Below are positions 9,732-18,964 of a DNA stretch of 34,930 bases, one piece after another (within the stretch, counting starts at the first letter, position 1; every line of letters starts with the position of its first letter). The stretch spans positions 1-34,930 of the forward strand of contig CAZRGV010000062.1 in assembly GCA_964599655.1 (NCBI GenBank), read 5' to 3'. This stretch comes from CAZRGV01 sp964599655. Lineage in GTDB: Bacteria > Planctomycetota > Planctomycetia > Isosphaerales > Isosphaeraceae. The position numbers and the translations under genes are program-made. The notes under the pieces are model-generated. The model was given only the letters and a program-made list of their open reading frames with translations. It ran no database searches and was not told the DNA's origin.

Positions 9732-11233
9732 GGCGAAGATTTCGGCTCGGAGGCGTCGGCGGCCAGCTTGGCGAGGTAACGAGCCGGGTCCTTTCTCAGC
9801 TTGGACTCACATCCCGAGCAACAGATAAAGACGACCCGCCCCTCGACCTCAAGCCGCTCCGGAGTTCCCATCGAGCCGAGCGGCTTCCCCGTTACGGGGC
9901 AGGTTTTCTGTCGCTCGACGAGGGCGCGATCCTCGGGGCTCAGTCCGTCGGTTTTCACGGTCGGATTGGTCGCGACCTCTGCGCGAGTCCCGGCGCCGAA
10001 GTAGCTGGCGGCCAGCGATGGGTTCAATCGCGTCTCGGCGTCGACGAGGAACGCGCCGGCGGTGACCACGCGTTGACCGGGATCGAGTCCCCGGAGGACC
10101 GGATAGGCGTCGCCGCAACGAGGTCCGAGCACAACCTCGACTCCATCGAACATGCCTGGCATCCGCTCGACGTAGGCCACGGTTCGGGTTCCGGTGTTGA
10201 TGACGGCCCCCTCGGGAATCGACAGGACCTGCCCTTTCGGACCATAGTTGACGATGCGCGGGACCAGCGTCATGCCCCCACACTCCGCGCACTGGTGGCC
10301 AGGGGTGTCGGCCGTCACGTTCGGATGCATCGGGCACCACCATCGAAGCCGCTGGTTCGGAGCGAGGTCGACGCGTCCGAGCTCCCGGCCATCGGTCGGA
10401 CACTTGCCAGGCGTCTCACTGACGCGTGTTGGATGTTCCATGCACGTGTACACGCGGCGACGCTCGCCAGGCTGGAGCGCGGGCGGCTCGACCGAAAGCG
10501 AGCGGAACGGCTCGGTTTCCGCCACGGGGATGGAAAATCGGCCACGGACCGACTTGCCGGGCGGGAGCCGTAAGGCGGGATCTGCCAGGTGGAGGATCAC
10601 GACCACCTTTCCCGAATCGGGCTGGGATTCGATCGCCCGCACCCTGGCGCGCAATGGGTCGGGCGACGCGTCGAGCACCAGGGCCTCCTGGCCCTCGGCG
10701 AGACCGGCGATCTCATCCGCGAACAGCTCCACCTGGATGTTCGTCGTGCCGTCAACGGCGTTCAGGATTCGTCCCGGTCCCTCGACATCGCGGGCCAGCG
10801 GCCGATACTCGACGGGCGAGGTCGAGATTCCGGCGAGCTGGAGCCGATAGGGAGAGAACTGCATCCGGGCGATGACACCCTCGGGAAGCGGCGTCGCATC
10901 ACCCCGAGTCCGGCGAACCAGGGCCATGTTGCAAATCGGACACTTCGCCGGCCAGTCTCCGACGACGCCTGGGTCCATCGGGCAGAAGTATTCCGTATCG
11001 CCGGAGACGATCTGCGACGCGGGATCGAGCGTCGTCGCGCCCCGGATGAGCTTGTCCCAGTGGTTGCGGATGACATCCCATCCCGCGATGACCGAAGCCG
11101 CCGCCAGAAATACCGCGATGAACCGCAGCCGGACCGAGATGGCGCGCCAGGTCCAGCCGAGGGTGTGTCGGACGGCGTTTGTTCGGGCCGCGCCCGGCAA
11201 CGTCGAGGATGGGACATGATGTTCAGACATCAT
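9728..11233 (-). CDS. CusB-like RND periplasmic adaptor with three HMBD-type metal sites and a YHS-type C terminus
   Basis: This membrane-fusion adaptor (about 500 residues) links the RND pump to an outer-membrane channel. One membrane anchor lies at about residues 35-52. Three Cys-rich heavy-metal-binding units follow: YFCPMDP...CPIC (81-105), YTCMEHP...CPTD (261-285) and WWCPMHP...CAEC (298-323). Adaptor barrel and hairpin segments lie between and after them (for example FSPYRLQLAGISTSPVEYRPL). The last 55 residues (CPVTGKPLG...FICCSGCESKL, about 444-490) look like a YHS/TRASH-type metal site. Tandem ATG codons at 11233 and 11230 are both possible starts. It begins 16 bp after the lipoprotein gene and overlaps the pump start by 4 bp. 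No outer-membrane channel gene is in the window. Confidence 0.9.
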   Translation of the reverse strand: MMSEHHVPSSTLPGAARTNAVRHTLGWTWRAISVRLRFIAVFLAAASVIAGWDVIRNHWDKLIRGATTLDPASQIVSGDTEYFCPMDPGVVGDWPAKCPICNMALVRRTRGDATPLPEGVIARMQFSPYRLQLAGISTSPVEYRPLARDVEGPGRILNAVDGTTNIQVELFADEIAGLAEGQEALVLDASPDPLRARVRAIESQPDSGKVVVILHLADPALRLPPGKSVRGRFSIPVAETEPFRSLSVEPPALQPGERRRVYTCMEHPTRVSETPGKCPTDGRELGRVDLAPNQRLRWWCPMHPNVTADTPGHQCAECGGMTLVPRIVNYGPKGQVLSIPEGAVINTGTRTVAYVERMPGMFDGVEVVLGPRCGDAYPVLRGLDPGQRVVTAGAFLVDAETRLNPSLAASYFGAGTRAEVATNPTVKTDGLSPEDRALVERQKTCPVTGKPLGSMGTPERLEVEGRVVFICCSGCESKLRKDPARYLAKLAADASEPKSSP

Positions 11234-11249
11234 CACTTCGCTCGCGGGT

Positions 11250-11822
11250 TCATTTCCGCTCAAGGTGATGGGAATGTGAAGGCTGGTTGTTCTCTGGATC
11301 GGGATTCGGGGCGGCGGCGGGGGTGGCGCCTTCCGCCTCGTCCTTGACTTCCATTTTATGCTCCCAGTGCGAGATGCGGTCAAAATCGTCCTGGCGGAAG
11401 ACCCAGAGCGGGGATTTTCCCATGACCAGGTAGCGGACCACCCGCTCCGTGGAGGGGTCGTCGATGGACAATCGCACGGCGAAGCAGGGCGGTTCGTCGG
11501 TCCCAACCTGTCCGAGGATCTTGTAAGCGTGCAGCACATGCCCTTCGGCGCGGTCGGAATCCCAGATCTCGACGGCCGGAGCCGTGCTGGCCGCTCCGTC
11601 GGTTTTTCCCGACTTCCACGAGGCCAGCGCCGTTTCGACGGCGGATCGCGCGACGTCGGCAGGGGGAATGTATGCGCCACGATCGCTCGCGGGTGACGTT
11701 CCGCCACACCCCGTGAGGCCGGACAGCAGCAGAAGGTTCCCGAGGACGATTCCCAGTGCCCGCGATCGAAGGCCAAAGGCGTCGTCGAGAGGTCTCGGTA
11801 GAGTCCTCGCCGAAATCGACAT
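11250..11822 (-). CDS. Small planctomycete lipoprotein, first gene of the efflux operon
   Basis: This 190-residue protein has a lipoprotein signal: a hydrophobic stretch IVLGNLLLLSGLTGC with the lipobox Cys near residue 39. The mature part contains PPADVARSAVETALASWKSG and later YLVMGKSPLWVFRQDDFDRI. These same two blocks occur in the lipoprotein at 13691-14137, so the two are paralogues of one unnamed family. The C terminus is rich in His, Pro and Asp (HSHH near the end), which might bind metal, but this is speculative. It is 16 bp upstream of the adaptor gene and probably the first gene of the operon. ATG at 11822 without a clear Shine-Dalgarno. Function unknown. Confidence 0.8.
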   Translation of the reverse strand: MSISARTLPRPLDDAFGLRSRALGIVLGNLLLLSGLTGCGGTSPASDRGAYIPPADVARSAVETALASWKSGKTDGAASTAPAVEIWDSDRAEGHVLHAYKILGQVGTDEPPCFAVRLSIDDPSTERVVRYLVMGKSPLWVFRQDDFDRISHWEHKMEVKDEAEGATPAAAPNPDPENNQPSHSHHLERK

Positions 11823-11878
11823 GACGGTTGTGAGGGTTAGGGAGAGCGGAGAGATTGAGAAAAAGTGAGACGTTCTTC

Positions 11879-11907
11879 TTGTTGATAACCCCGGGAGGCG
11901 GTAAATT
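11879..11907 (+). promoter_or_regulatory. weak promoter candidate for the secreted-protein gene
   Basis: TTGTTG (11879-11884) and TAAATT (11902-11907) are 17 bp apart in the divergent region upstream of the gene at 11987. Both boxes match the sigma-70 consensus only in part. Confidence 0.2.
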
Positions 11908-11986
11908 CAAGAGGCGATCCGATCTCGTTCACCGATGTTCGCGAGAAGACGCGTCTCAGGGCATCTCGATTCCGGGTGAGTTTCGC

Positions 11987-12403
11987 ATGCGCTTTTTGGG
12001 CTCGACGCGTGCCTGGCTGTCAATGGGGGCCTTCTGGCTCCTCGCGGCGGTCGCCGGCGCGCCGGGAACGGCCCAGGCCGGTTGCGGCTTCGCCCACGAT
12101 CGGCCGGTGATCCAACTGGAGCTTTTGGGCTCCTGGATGCCCTCGGATTCGCCTTCGAAATCGGACCTTCCCCAGACACCGGACCCCTGTGCCAGCGGTC
12201 GATGCTCGCGGGGTGAGCCCGACCCGATTTTGCCGCCGTCGTTCCCCTTGCCGAGAACCGAGCAATGGGCCTGCACGTGCGGACCGATCGTTCCGGTGAA
12301 ACCCCGCGGGTTCACATCGCTCCCATCGGCCGCTCCGGCCTATGAGCGACCCCATTTCGCTCCCCTCGACCGTCCTCCCCGATTCCGGACGTTGCCGTCC
12401 TGA
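11987..12403 (+). CDS. Small secreted protein, unknown function
   Basis: This predicted exported protein has 138 residues: MRFLGSTRAWLSMG, a hydrophobic core AFWLLAAVAGAPG, and a likely signal peptidase site after AQA (about residue 30). The mature part is rich in Pro and Ser with several Cys (CGFAHD, CASGRC, CTC) and no recognisable domain. GGTGAG seven nucleotides before the ATG at 11987 supports this start over the longer upstream frame, which gives no signal peptide. It lies 230 bp before the DUF1559 gene on the same strand. I do not recognise the family. Confidence 0.6.
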   Translation: MRFLGSTRAWLSMGAFWLLAAVAGAPGTAQAGCGFAHDRPVIQLELLGSWMPSDSPSKSDLPQTPDPCASGRCSRGEPDPILPPSFPLPRTEQWACTCGPIVPVKPRGFTSLPSAAPAYERPHFAPLDRPPRFRTLPS

Positions 12404-12633
12404 GGCCTTTCGAGGCCGTTTCCCGGCCCCGCTGAAGGCTCACTGAACCAATCGTCGAGAAGGTCCGCGCGCCTCGTCCGCCTCCCGCGATCGCGGGGCG
12501 GCGATTCGCGCGGCATACCGCACGGCGGACGCGTGGCTGCCAACCCGTCCCTGACGGCGTGCAACGCGACGCCCTGCGCGAACGTCCGGTCCTCAACACC
12601 AATTCTTCCTAATCCACTGAGGAGACTCCGACG

Positions 12634-13674
12634 ATGGAGACTCGTCGCTCCGCGTTTACTCTGATCGAACTGCTCGTCGTCATCGCCATCATCGGCGTCC
12701 TGATCGCGCTATTGCTTCCCGCCGTTCAGGCGGCGCGCGAGGCGGCCCGGCGGTCGCAGTGCACCAACAATCTGAAGCAAATCGGCATTGCGATTCACAA
12801 TTATGAGAGTACGTTCAAAATCTTTCCATTCGGCAAGGGTGACAGCTACGGCAATGTGCTTCCGGGCACACCGGTGTACGCCCGCTGGTCGTGCAACAGC
12901 CAGCTCTTGATGTTCATCGAGCAGGGTGTGCTCTTCAACTCGATCAACTTCAATCTGCCGCCGGAGACCCCCGGCATGGCGGGTGCCGTTCCCTTCATGC
13001 CGCCGTACCAGAATCCGACTCGCGACAATGCGACCGCAAGCCGTTTCCAGGTCAGCACCTTCCTCTGCCCGTCGGACATCCCGGTCCTGTCGGAATGGCC
13101 GGGCGCGACGAACTATCTGGGCAATCAACAGACCTGGGCGTGTGATCTCGGAGAGAACCAGAGTAGCCAGCTCGATCCGACGGAGCAGCCCCGCGGCGTG
13201 TTCTACTGGCGAAGCGCGGTCACGATCGCGAATGTGACCGACGGTCTGAGCAATACCGCCTTCTACAGCGAGAAGCGCCGAGGGAACGGCTCACCCAATC
13301 CGAAGACCGACATGCTCATCATGGGTGTCGCGTCCTCACTGGCCCAAACGTATCAGATGTGCCGGACCCTGCCGCCGACCGCCCTGCCGTTGACGAGCCG
13401 CCAGGGGATGAGCTGGGTCATGGGGGAGATGTGCTGCACGAATTACAACCACGTCTCAACGCCGAACACAACGACGTGCGCCTCGCTCGGTTTCCCGGGC
13501 ACGATGGCCAACATGGCGATGCAGGTTCCACCAACGAGCCTCCATCCTGGCGGTGTCAACGTCCTGATGGGGGACGGGTCGGTCCATTTCGTCAAGGATT
13601 CGGTCAATCTGCTGACCTGGCGGGGGCTTGGCACTCGCAACGGTGGCGAGGCAATCAGCAGCGACTCGTATTGA
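12634..13674 (+). CDS. DUF1559 domain protein with type IV pilin-like N terminus
   Basis: This 346-residue protein begins with a prepilin-type cleavage and methylation motif (RRSAFTLIELLVVIAIIG) and a hydrophobic helix continuing into LLLPAVQAAREAARRSQC. TNNLKQIGIAIHNYEST follows, the start of the DUF1559 domain. The end has LHPGGVNVLMGDGSVHFV, the characteristic C-terminal block of the family. Planctomycetes encode large numbers of these pseudopilin-like surface proteins; their function is unknown. GAGGAG about 10 nt upstream fixes the ATG. A lipoprotein gene follows within 20 bp, a common planctomycete pairing in my experience. Confidence 0.95.
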   Translation: METRRSAFTLIELLVVIAIIGVLIALLLPAVQAAREAARRSQCTNNLKQIGIAIHNYESTFKIFPFGKGDSYGNVLPGTPVYARWSCNSQLLMFIEQGVLFNSINFNLPPETPGMAGAVPFMPPYQNPTRDNATASRFQVSTFLCPSDIPVLSEWPGATNYLGNQQTWACDLGENQSSQLDPTEQPRGVFYWRSAVTIANVTDGLSNTAFYSEKRRGNGSPNPKTDMLIMGVASSLAQTYQMCRTLPPTALPLTSRQGMSWVMGEMCCTNYNHVSTPNTTTCASLGFPGTMANMAMQVPPTSLHPGGVNVLMGDGSVHFVKDSVNLLTWRGLGTRNGGEAISSDSY

Positions 13675-13690
13675 TGGAGTGACGATCACG

Positions 13691-14137
13691 GTGTTTCCAA
13701 GGCTCGAATCTCTCCGATCCGTTAGGCTCGTCGTGCTCGCCGGCGCGTTGTTCCTGGGTGGCTGCGGACGCGGTTCCGACGCCACCCCGCCGGCCGACCT
13801 GGCCCGCTCGGCGCTGGAACGATCGCTTGAAGCGTGGAAGAACGGCGGAAGGCCCGGAGAAATCGCGGGCGGCGAGGTGGCGATTCAGGCGGTCGATTCC
13901 CTCTGGCTCTCGGGTCGCAAACTCGAGTCGTTTCAGATCCTCCGCGAAGAGGGTGGGGAAGGGGACCGGCGCTTCATGGTGACGTTGAGCTACCCCAAGC
14001 CGGCCAAACCGCAGGACGCCCGCTACGTCGTCCTCGGCCAGGGGCCCATCTGGGTCTACCGCGAGGAGGATTACCTCCGGATGATCAACATGGACGATAA
14101 CCCGACGTTCCAAAAGGGAGCACGGACGAGGAGATGA
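13691..14137 (+). CDS. Small lipoprotein paired with the DUF1559 gene
   Basis: This protein has about 148 residues and a lipobox (VVLAGALFLGGC). The mature part has PPADLARSALERSLEAWKNG and YVVLGQGPIWVYREEDYLRM, matching the two blocks of the lipoprotein at 11250-11822, so the genes are paralogues. No in-frame ATG exists near the start. GTG at 13691 is chosen because GGAG lies 11 nt upstream and the signal peptide is then compact; GTG at 13679, 5 bp after the DUF1559 stop, is also possible. It is probably co-transcribed with the DUF1559 gene. Function unknown. Confidence 0.75.
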   Translation: MFPRLESLRSVRLVVLAGALFLGGCGRGSDATPPADLARSALERSLEAWKNGGRPGEIAGGEVAIQAVDSLWLSGRKLESFQILREEGGEGDRRFMVTLSYPKPAKPQDARYVVLGQGPIWVYREEDYLRMINMDDNPTFQKGARTRR

Positions 14138-14760
14138 GCCGCCGACGATCGGAGACGGTCGCCGGCTTGGACGCGACAGGGAATGCGCTCTGGAGAGCGC
14201 CCACAGACACGGCGCGCGACCTCGAATCCGGCGACGGTTCGGCCTTGGATTCTCAGCGCGCGACATGACGATGCGACATTGAGGTTGGAACGCCATCGAC
14301 GGTGAGGCTTCCAACCGTGCGCGACCCGAATCGAGGGGGCCTCCGTGGCGGAATACCCTCTCAGGGTCAGGAACGCCGCGAAGGCGAGCAGGGGCCAGCG
14401 CGTCCAGTGGCGACCTTGCGCGCCGTCGCATGGGGCATGAGCGCGGCCACGGTCTGGCGACTCCCAGGAGCTCAAGTCGACTCGCGTCCGAACGACTCCA
14501 ATTCGTTCGAGGTTGTTCAAACGATGAGCATTTGGATCGCCGAATCCCAAGCTGGTACGCTGGGTCAAATGATAAGTACTGAAGGAGATCAGGATCACAT
14601 GAGATCAGAAGACTGGTAGCTGGCATATTTCTGGGCACCGGCACATTTTTTGGAATCTCATTGCCAAAGTCCTTCGAGAGGATCACAATCAAGGAATCCA
14701 CCCCACAACGATCACGGCCAGACGCTCGCGACCTCAAGGTTCAGAAGGGGTAGTGATTCC
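14138..14760. other. intergenic region without a gene
   Basis: This is 623 bp between the lipoprotein gene and the oxidoreductase gene. The frames in it are short, differ in all reading directions and show no domain. It holds one hairpin (14185-14200), and the last part should contain the promoter of the downstream oxidoreductase operon, although no clear boxes are seen. Confidence 0.5.
14185..14200 (+). terminator. hairpin downstream of the lipoprotein gene
   Basis: GCGCTC (14185-14190) and GAGCGC (14195-14200) form a 6-bp stem with loop TGGA, 48 bp after the lipoprotein stop. There is no T-run; it may act as a terminator or as an mRNA 3' end structure. Confidence 0.35.
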
Positions 14761-16794
14761 ATGGCGACCACCACGTTCCAGGATCGGACCACGGACATCC
14801 CGGTTGAAGAAGTCCTCGAGCCGAAGTTCGAGTACCCGGGGATTCCCACCACGTGCGACGGCGCGGAGGCGATCGTCTGGGTGGAGACCCGGATCTCTCA
14901 GGGCTCGGGAGCCTATCCCATCACCAGTTCGACCACGATGGGAGGGGGATTCAACCAGGCGGTCGCCAACGGCGTGCCCAACCTCTGGGGCGATCAACTT
15001 GTGTTCGTCGAGCCCGAGAGCGAACACTCGGCCGCGTCGTTCTGCGAAGGGTTCGCGCTCGCCGGCGGGCGGGTCACCAACTTCACCTCGGGACAGGGGC
15101 TGGTCCTGATGAAGGAGGTGCTCTACACGATCTCCGGCAAGCGCCTGCCGGTGGTCTTCAACATCGGAGCACGAGCCCTGACCAGTCACTCGCTGAACGT
15201 TCACGCCGGTCACGACGACGTAATGAGCGTGGCCGACTGCGGCTGGGGAGTGCTCTTCGCGCGCAACGCGCAGGAGACGTGTGACCTTTGCCTGATCGCC
15301 CGTCGCGCCGCGGAGGCGTCGAAAACGCCGTTTTTGAACGTGCAGGATGGATTCCTGACGACGCATACCGTGGAAAGCGTGCGCCTGCCCGAACCCGAGT
15401 TCATGAAGGCCTTCGTGGGCCATCCGTCGGAGAAGCTCGTCAACCTGATGGATCCCGCCAACCCGTTGATGTCGGGCGTGGTGCAAAACCAAGATTCNNN
15501 NNNNNNNNNNNNNNNNNNNNNNNNNNNNNGATTGCCCAGCGTTGGTATTACAACCAGGTGGAACCGGCGCTGAGAGAGGCCTTCGACGAATTCCATCGCA
15601 AGACGGGGCGCCGCTACGACTTCGTGGAGGCGTACCGTTGCGACGACGCCGAATATATCCTCGTTGGCATCGGTTGCTACATGGAGACGGCTCGCACGGT
15701 CGTGGATTACCTCCGCGAAGTGAAAGGTCTACGGGCCGGTTGCCTCACGGTTTTCTGCTTCCGCCCGTTCGCAGCCGATCGTTGACGCCCTCAAGAACTG
15801 CCGGGCCTTCACGGTGATCGAGCGCATGGACGACCCGCTCTCGACAACCGGGAACCATCTCACGAGAGAGATCAAGGCCGCCTTCTGCGACGCGATGACC
15901 GGCCAGAACGGCCTGGATCGAATTGATCGCATTCCTCGCATTTACCATGGGGCCGCGGGCCTCGGCAGCCGCGACGTGCGTCCCGGCGACCTGTGCGCGA
16001 TCTTCGACAACATGATCCACGATGGGCAAGATTTCTTCTGCGTCGGGATCAAGCATGAGCTGGCCCTCGTGCCGAAGGAAGATCCCGACCTTCGGCCCCG
16101 AGGGGCCTTCTCCATGCGAGGGCATTCGGTCGGCGGGTTCGGGTCGGTCACGACCAACAAGGTGATCGCCACGATTGCCGGTGAGGTTTTCGGCAAGGAC
16201 GTTCAGGCCTATCCGAAATACGGCTCGGAGAAAAAGGGCCTTCCGACCACCTATTATCTCACGATCGCTGACACGCACATCTATTCGCATGCCGAGCTGG
16301 AGCACGTCGACCTCGTCGTGCTCAACGACACGACGGCGCTGCTCAGCGGTAATCCGCTGAAGGGGATGGAGCCCGGTGGCGCCATTTTCATGCAGAGCCC
16401 CTACGCGGAACCGGCGGACGTCTGGGAACGAATCCCTGCACATCATCAACAAACGATCCGCGAAAAGGGCCTGCGCATCTACTACGCCGACATGGTCCGC
16501 ATCGCGCGTGAGGTGACGTCGGTCGCTGATCTTCAGATGCGGATGCAAGGGATCGTCCTGCTGGGGGCCTTCCTCCGGTTGACCCCCTATGCCCGCGACC
16601 TGGGCCGGTCCGACGACGAGGTCTTCGCGGGGGTCGAGAAGGCCCTCCGCAAGTACTTCGGCAAGCGAGGCGAACAGGTCGTCCAAGACAACCTCACCTG
16701 CGTGAAGCGGGGCTATCAGGAAATGCGCGAGATTCCGTTGGCGATCATCCAGGGAGCCGCTTCACAAACGGACAACGGACCCGTCCGGCCTTGA
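14761..16794 (+). CDS. Pyruvate:ferredoxin (2-oxoacid) oxidoreductase, alpha-gamma subunit, interrupted by a gap and a frameshift
   Basis: This encodes the alpha (pyrimidine-binding) and gamma domains of a PFOR, EC 1.2.7.1-type, which converts pyruvate, CoA and oxidised ferredoxin to acetyl-CoA, CO2 and reduced ferredoxin. The alpha part has ITSSTTMGGGFNQAV and FTSGQGLVLMKEVLY. The gamma part has FSMRGHSVGGFGSVTTNK and KYGSEKKGLPTTYYL. Three reading segments are needed: one from 14761 to the gap at 15498, one from 15531 (IAQRWYYNQVEPAL) to about 15770, and one from about 15769 (SQPIVDALKN) to the stop at 16794. The gap hides about five residues if the usual QDSYMKGKIAQR motif is present. The second shift is consistent with about 5 missing bases after FRPF. 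The beta gene follows 126 bp later. Confidence 0.85.
15498..15529. other. assembly gap (32 N)
   Basis: Thirty-two undetermined bases lie inside the oxidoreductase gene. The frame before and after differs, and the family motif suggests about 15 bases belong here, so the gap length is probably not real. Confidence 0.9.
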
Positions 16795-16920
16795 CGTCAA
16801 CCGCATCGCCGGGCGGAAGCTCCGCCCGCGAATCGTCGCAAATCGATCCAGAGCCGATGACTCGTGCGTTCCTGGTGATCTTCACGTCAGCCATCCTTGA
16901 CGACCCGAAAGGACGGGACC

Positions 16921-18567
16921 ATGGCGACGGTGCACGAACCGACCTCGATGAACCAGGCCGACCCGCGTGACCCCTTCAACAACAGCTCGTACGGCACGCT
17001 GGTCGACCGCGACTACAAGACAATCTCGCTTCCGATTCTCGATGTCCGGGACTTCAACGACCGGATCATTCGAGGCTACGAGGAGGGGTGCGCCGAGAAG
17101 GAACTGCCCGCCGACCTTTCGACGGCCCGTTCGCTCGTTCCCGCGGGGACCGCGAACCTTCGCGACTTCAGCTACATCGCCCCGGAGATTCCGGTCTACA
17201 TCGGTGAAAATTGCACCGGGTGCATGGAGTGCGTCACCGAGTGCCCCGACACGGCCATTCTGGGCAAGGTGTTGGCGGAACCGTCCCTGGAGCAAAAACT
17301 CGCGACCATCACGGATGAACATGACCGCGAGATGTTCCGTAAACAGTGGTCCAAGCCTCGAAAGTATTACGACAGCGCCGTCAAGCAAGGCAAGCCCGGC
17401 GGCCGGTTCACGATCATTATCGACCCGAGCAAGTGCAAGGGTTGCGCCGAGTGCGTCACGGTCTGCGACGACGAGGCGCTGAAGATGGTGCCGAAGACCG
17501 AGCAGACCATGGAGAGCATTCGCAAGAGCCACCGTTGGTTCAAGCAGTTTGGGCCTTCGGACGAGTCGTATATCAATGATAACCTTTTGATCGACATGAT
17601 GCTGAGGGAACAGACGCATGTCTACGTGGGAGGCGCCGGCTCGTGCGCCGGTTGTGGCGAGGGGACGGCCCTCCGGATGCTTTGCTCGGCGACGGCGGCC
17701 CGACATGGCGATCAATGGGGCCTCATCGCGGCGACCGGCTGCAACACGGTTTACACCTCCACGTATCCATACAACCCCTATCTGATCCCGTGGTCGAACT
17801 CCCTCTTCGAGAACGCGCCCGCGTTTGCCATGGGTGTTCGCCAGCGATGGGACCAGAAGGGGTGGCAGGACCTGCCGTTGTGGTGCCTCGGCGGCGACGG
17901 CGCCATGTTCGACATTGGGTTCCAGTCGCTTTCGCGAATGCTGGCCTCGGGCATGAACATCAAGGTGTTCGTTCTCGATACGCAGGTCTATTCCAACACC
18001 GGAGGACAGGCGTCGACGAGTTCCTACACGGGTCAGAACACCAAGATGAGCTTTCACGGCAAGTCGATCGGCGGCAAGCAGGAGCGTCGCAAGGAGATCG
18101 CCCAGATCGCCATGATGCACCCGCGAACCTACGTGGCGCAAACGACGTGTGCCCACTTCAACCACTTCTACAAGGCGGTTCTGGGGGCGCTGGAGTTCGA
18201 TGGTCCGGCCATCGTCTGCTGCTTCACAACCTGCCAGCCTGAGCACGGCGTCGCCGACAACATGGCCGGCCACCAGGCCCGCCTCGCGGTCGACAGCAGA
18301 GCCTTTCCCCTGCTGATTTACGATCCCAGGAAGGGCGATACGATCAAGAGTCGCCTCTCCTTGCAAGGCAACCCCGCCATGAAGGAAGACTGGTGGACCG
18401 AGCCCAAGTCGAAGAAGGTCGTCGACTTCCTCGACTTCGCTCGCAGCGAAGGGCGGTTCGCCAAGCATTTCGACAAGGATGGACATCCCTCGGAGGTGTT
18501 GCTGGCCGCCCGGCAAGATCGACTCGAGAACTGGCGGATCCTCCAGGAACTGGCCGGTTTGATCTAA
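16921..18567 (+). CDS. Pyruvate:ferredoxin (2-oxoacid) oxidoreductase, ferredoxin-beta subunit
   Basis: This 548-residue subunit carries the thiamine diphosphate site and two [4Fe-4S] clusters. An EKR-like segment (about residues 15-90) is followed by a 2[4Fe-4S] ferredoxin domain with C98-x2-C101-x2-C104-x3-C108 and C172-x2-C175-x2-C178-x3-C182. The beta domain has GAGSCAGCGEG (near 238-248, cluster and TPP end) and GGDGAMFDIG...N (324-359), the thiamine diphosphate motif. Domain order matches the second half of one-chain NifJ, so with the upstream gene it forms a split NifJ-type enzyme. AAGGA eight nucleotides before the ATG at 16921 fixes the start; an upstream TTG at 16897 is unlikely. 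Cytoplasmic. Confidence 0.94.
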   Translation: MATVHEPTSMNQADPRDPFNNSSYGTLVDRDYKTISLPILDVRDFNDRIIRGYEEGCAEKELPADLSTARSLVPAGTANLRDFSYIAPEIPVYIGENCTGCMECVTECPDTAILGKVLAEPSLEQKLATITDEHDREMFRKQWSKPRKYYDSAVKQGKPGGRFTIIIDPSKCKGCAECVTVCDDEALKMVPKTEQTMESIRKSHRWFKQFGPSDESYINDNLLIDMMLREQTHVYVGGAGSCAGCGEGTALRMLCSATAARHGDQWGLIAATGCNTVYTSTYPYNPYLIPWSNSLFENAPAFAMGVRQRWDQKGWQDLPLWCLGGDGAMFDIGFQSLSRMLASGMNIKVFVLDTQVYSNTGGQASTSSYTGQNTKMSFHGKSIGGKQERRKEIAQIAMMHPRTYVAQTTCAHFNHFYKAVLGALEFDGPAIVCCFTTCQPEHGVADNMAGHQARLAVDSRAFPLLIYDPRKGDTIKSRLSLQGNPAMKEDWWTEPKSKKVVDFLDFARSEGRFAKHFDKDGHPSEVLLAARQDRLENWRILQELAGLI

Positions 18568-18964
18568 CGTTCCGATTCCGATGCGCGTTATCGATCCTTG
18601 ACCACCCCGGACGATTCGCGGACACCCTGTCCCGTCACCGCAGCGCGATTCGACCGACACGCTTCGCGTCGTCCGGCACCTCCTTGATTGTGCTTTCACG
18701 AATGAAGGACTGAACATAACACGTCGCGTGTGAGATCACGATTGCAGTCCATCGTGGCGACGCGCGAGGCTCGGCACGGCGAGGGCATGGGTTTTCGCAA
18801 TGGGTCGCGAACCATTCGGTCTTGAGTCAGTCAGGGTCGACCTCGAACCGGTCATTCGTTCCTCGCGAGGTCGTCCGTCAAATTCGTCATTGTCAGATTA
18901 GCGCATCGTTCGTGTCCGCGAAGGCTGTCCGCTTCAGGAAGAACCCCATTCCTTGAGGTGCATC
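18568..18964. other. intergenic region without a gene
   Basis: This is 397 bp with no supported gene. A weak 5-bp hairpin (ACACG-TCG-CGTGT, about 18720) follows the oxidoreductase operon. The last 12 bp hold the GAGG ribosome site for the gene at 18965. Confidence 0.45.

Noticed and set aside
14302..14619. 105-residue frame in the gap before the oxidoreductase operon
   Set aside because: No ribosome site, no domain, and composition unlike nearby genes.
16882..18717. 611-residue minus-strand open frame opposite the oxidoreductase beta gene
   Set aside because: It is the mirror of a clearly coding gene in GC-rich DNA and has no domain or ribosome site.
18344..18717. Short frames after the oxidoreductase beta gene
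   Set aside because: They overlap the end of the real gene and show no protein features.
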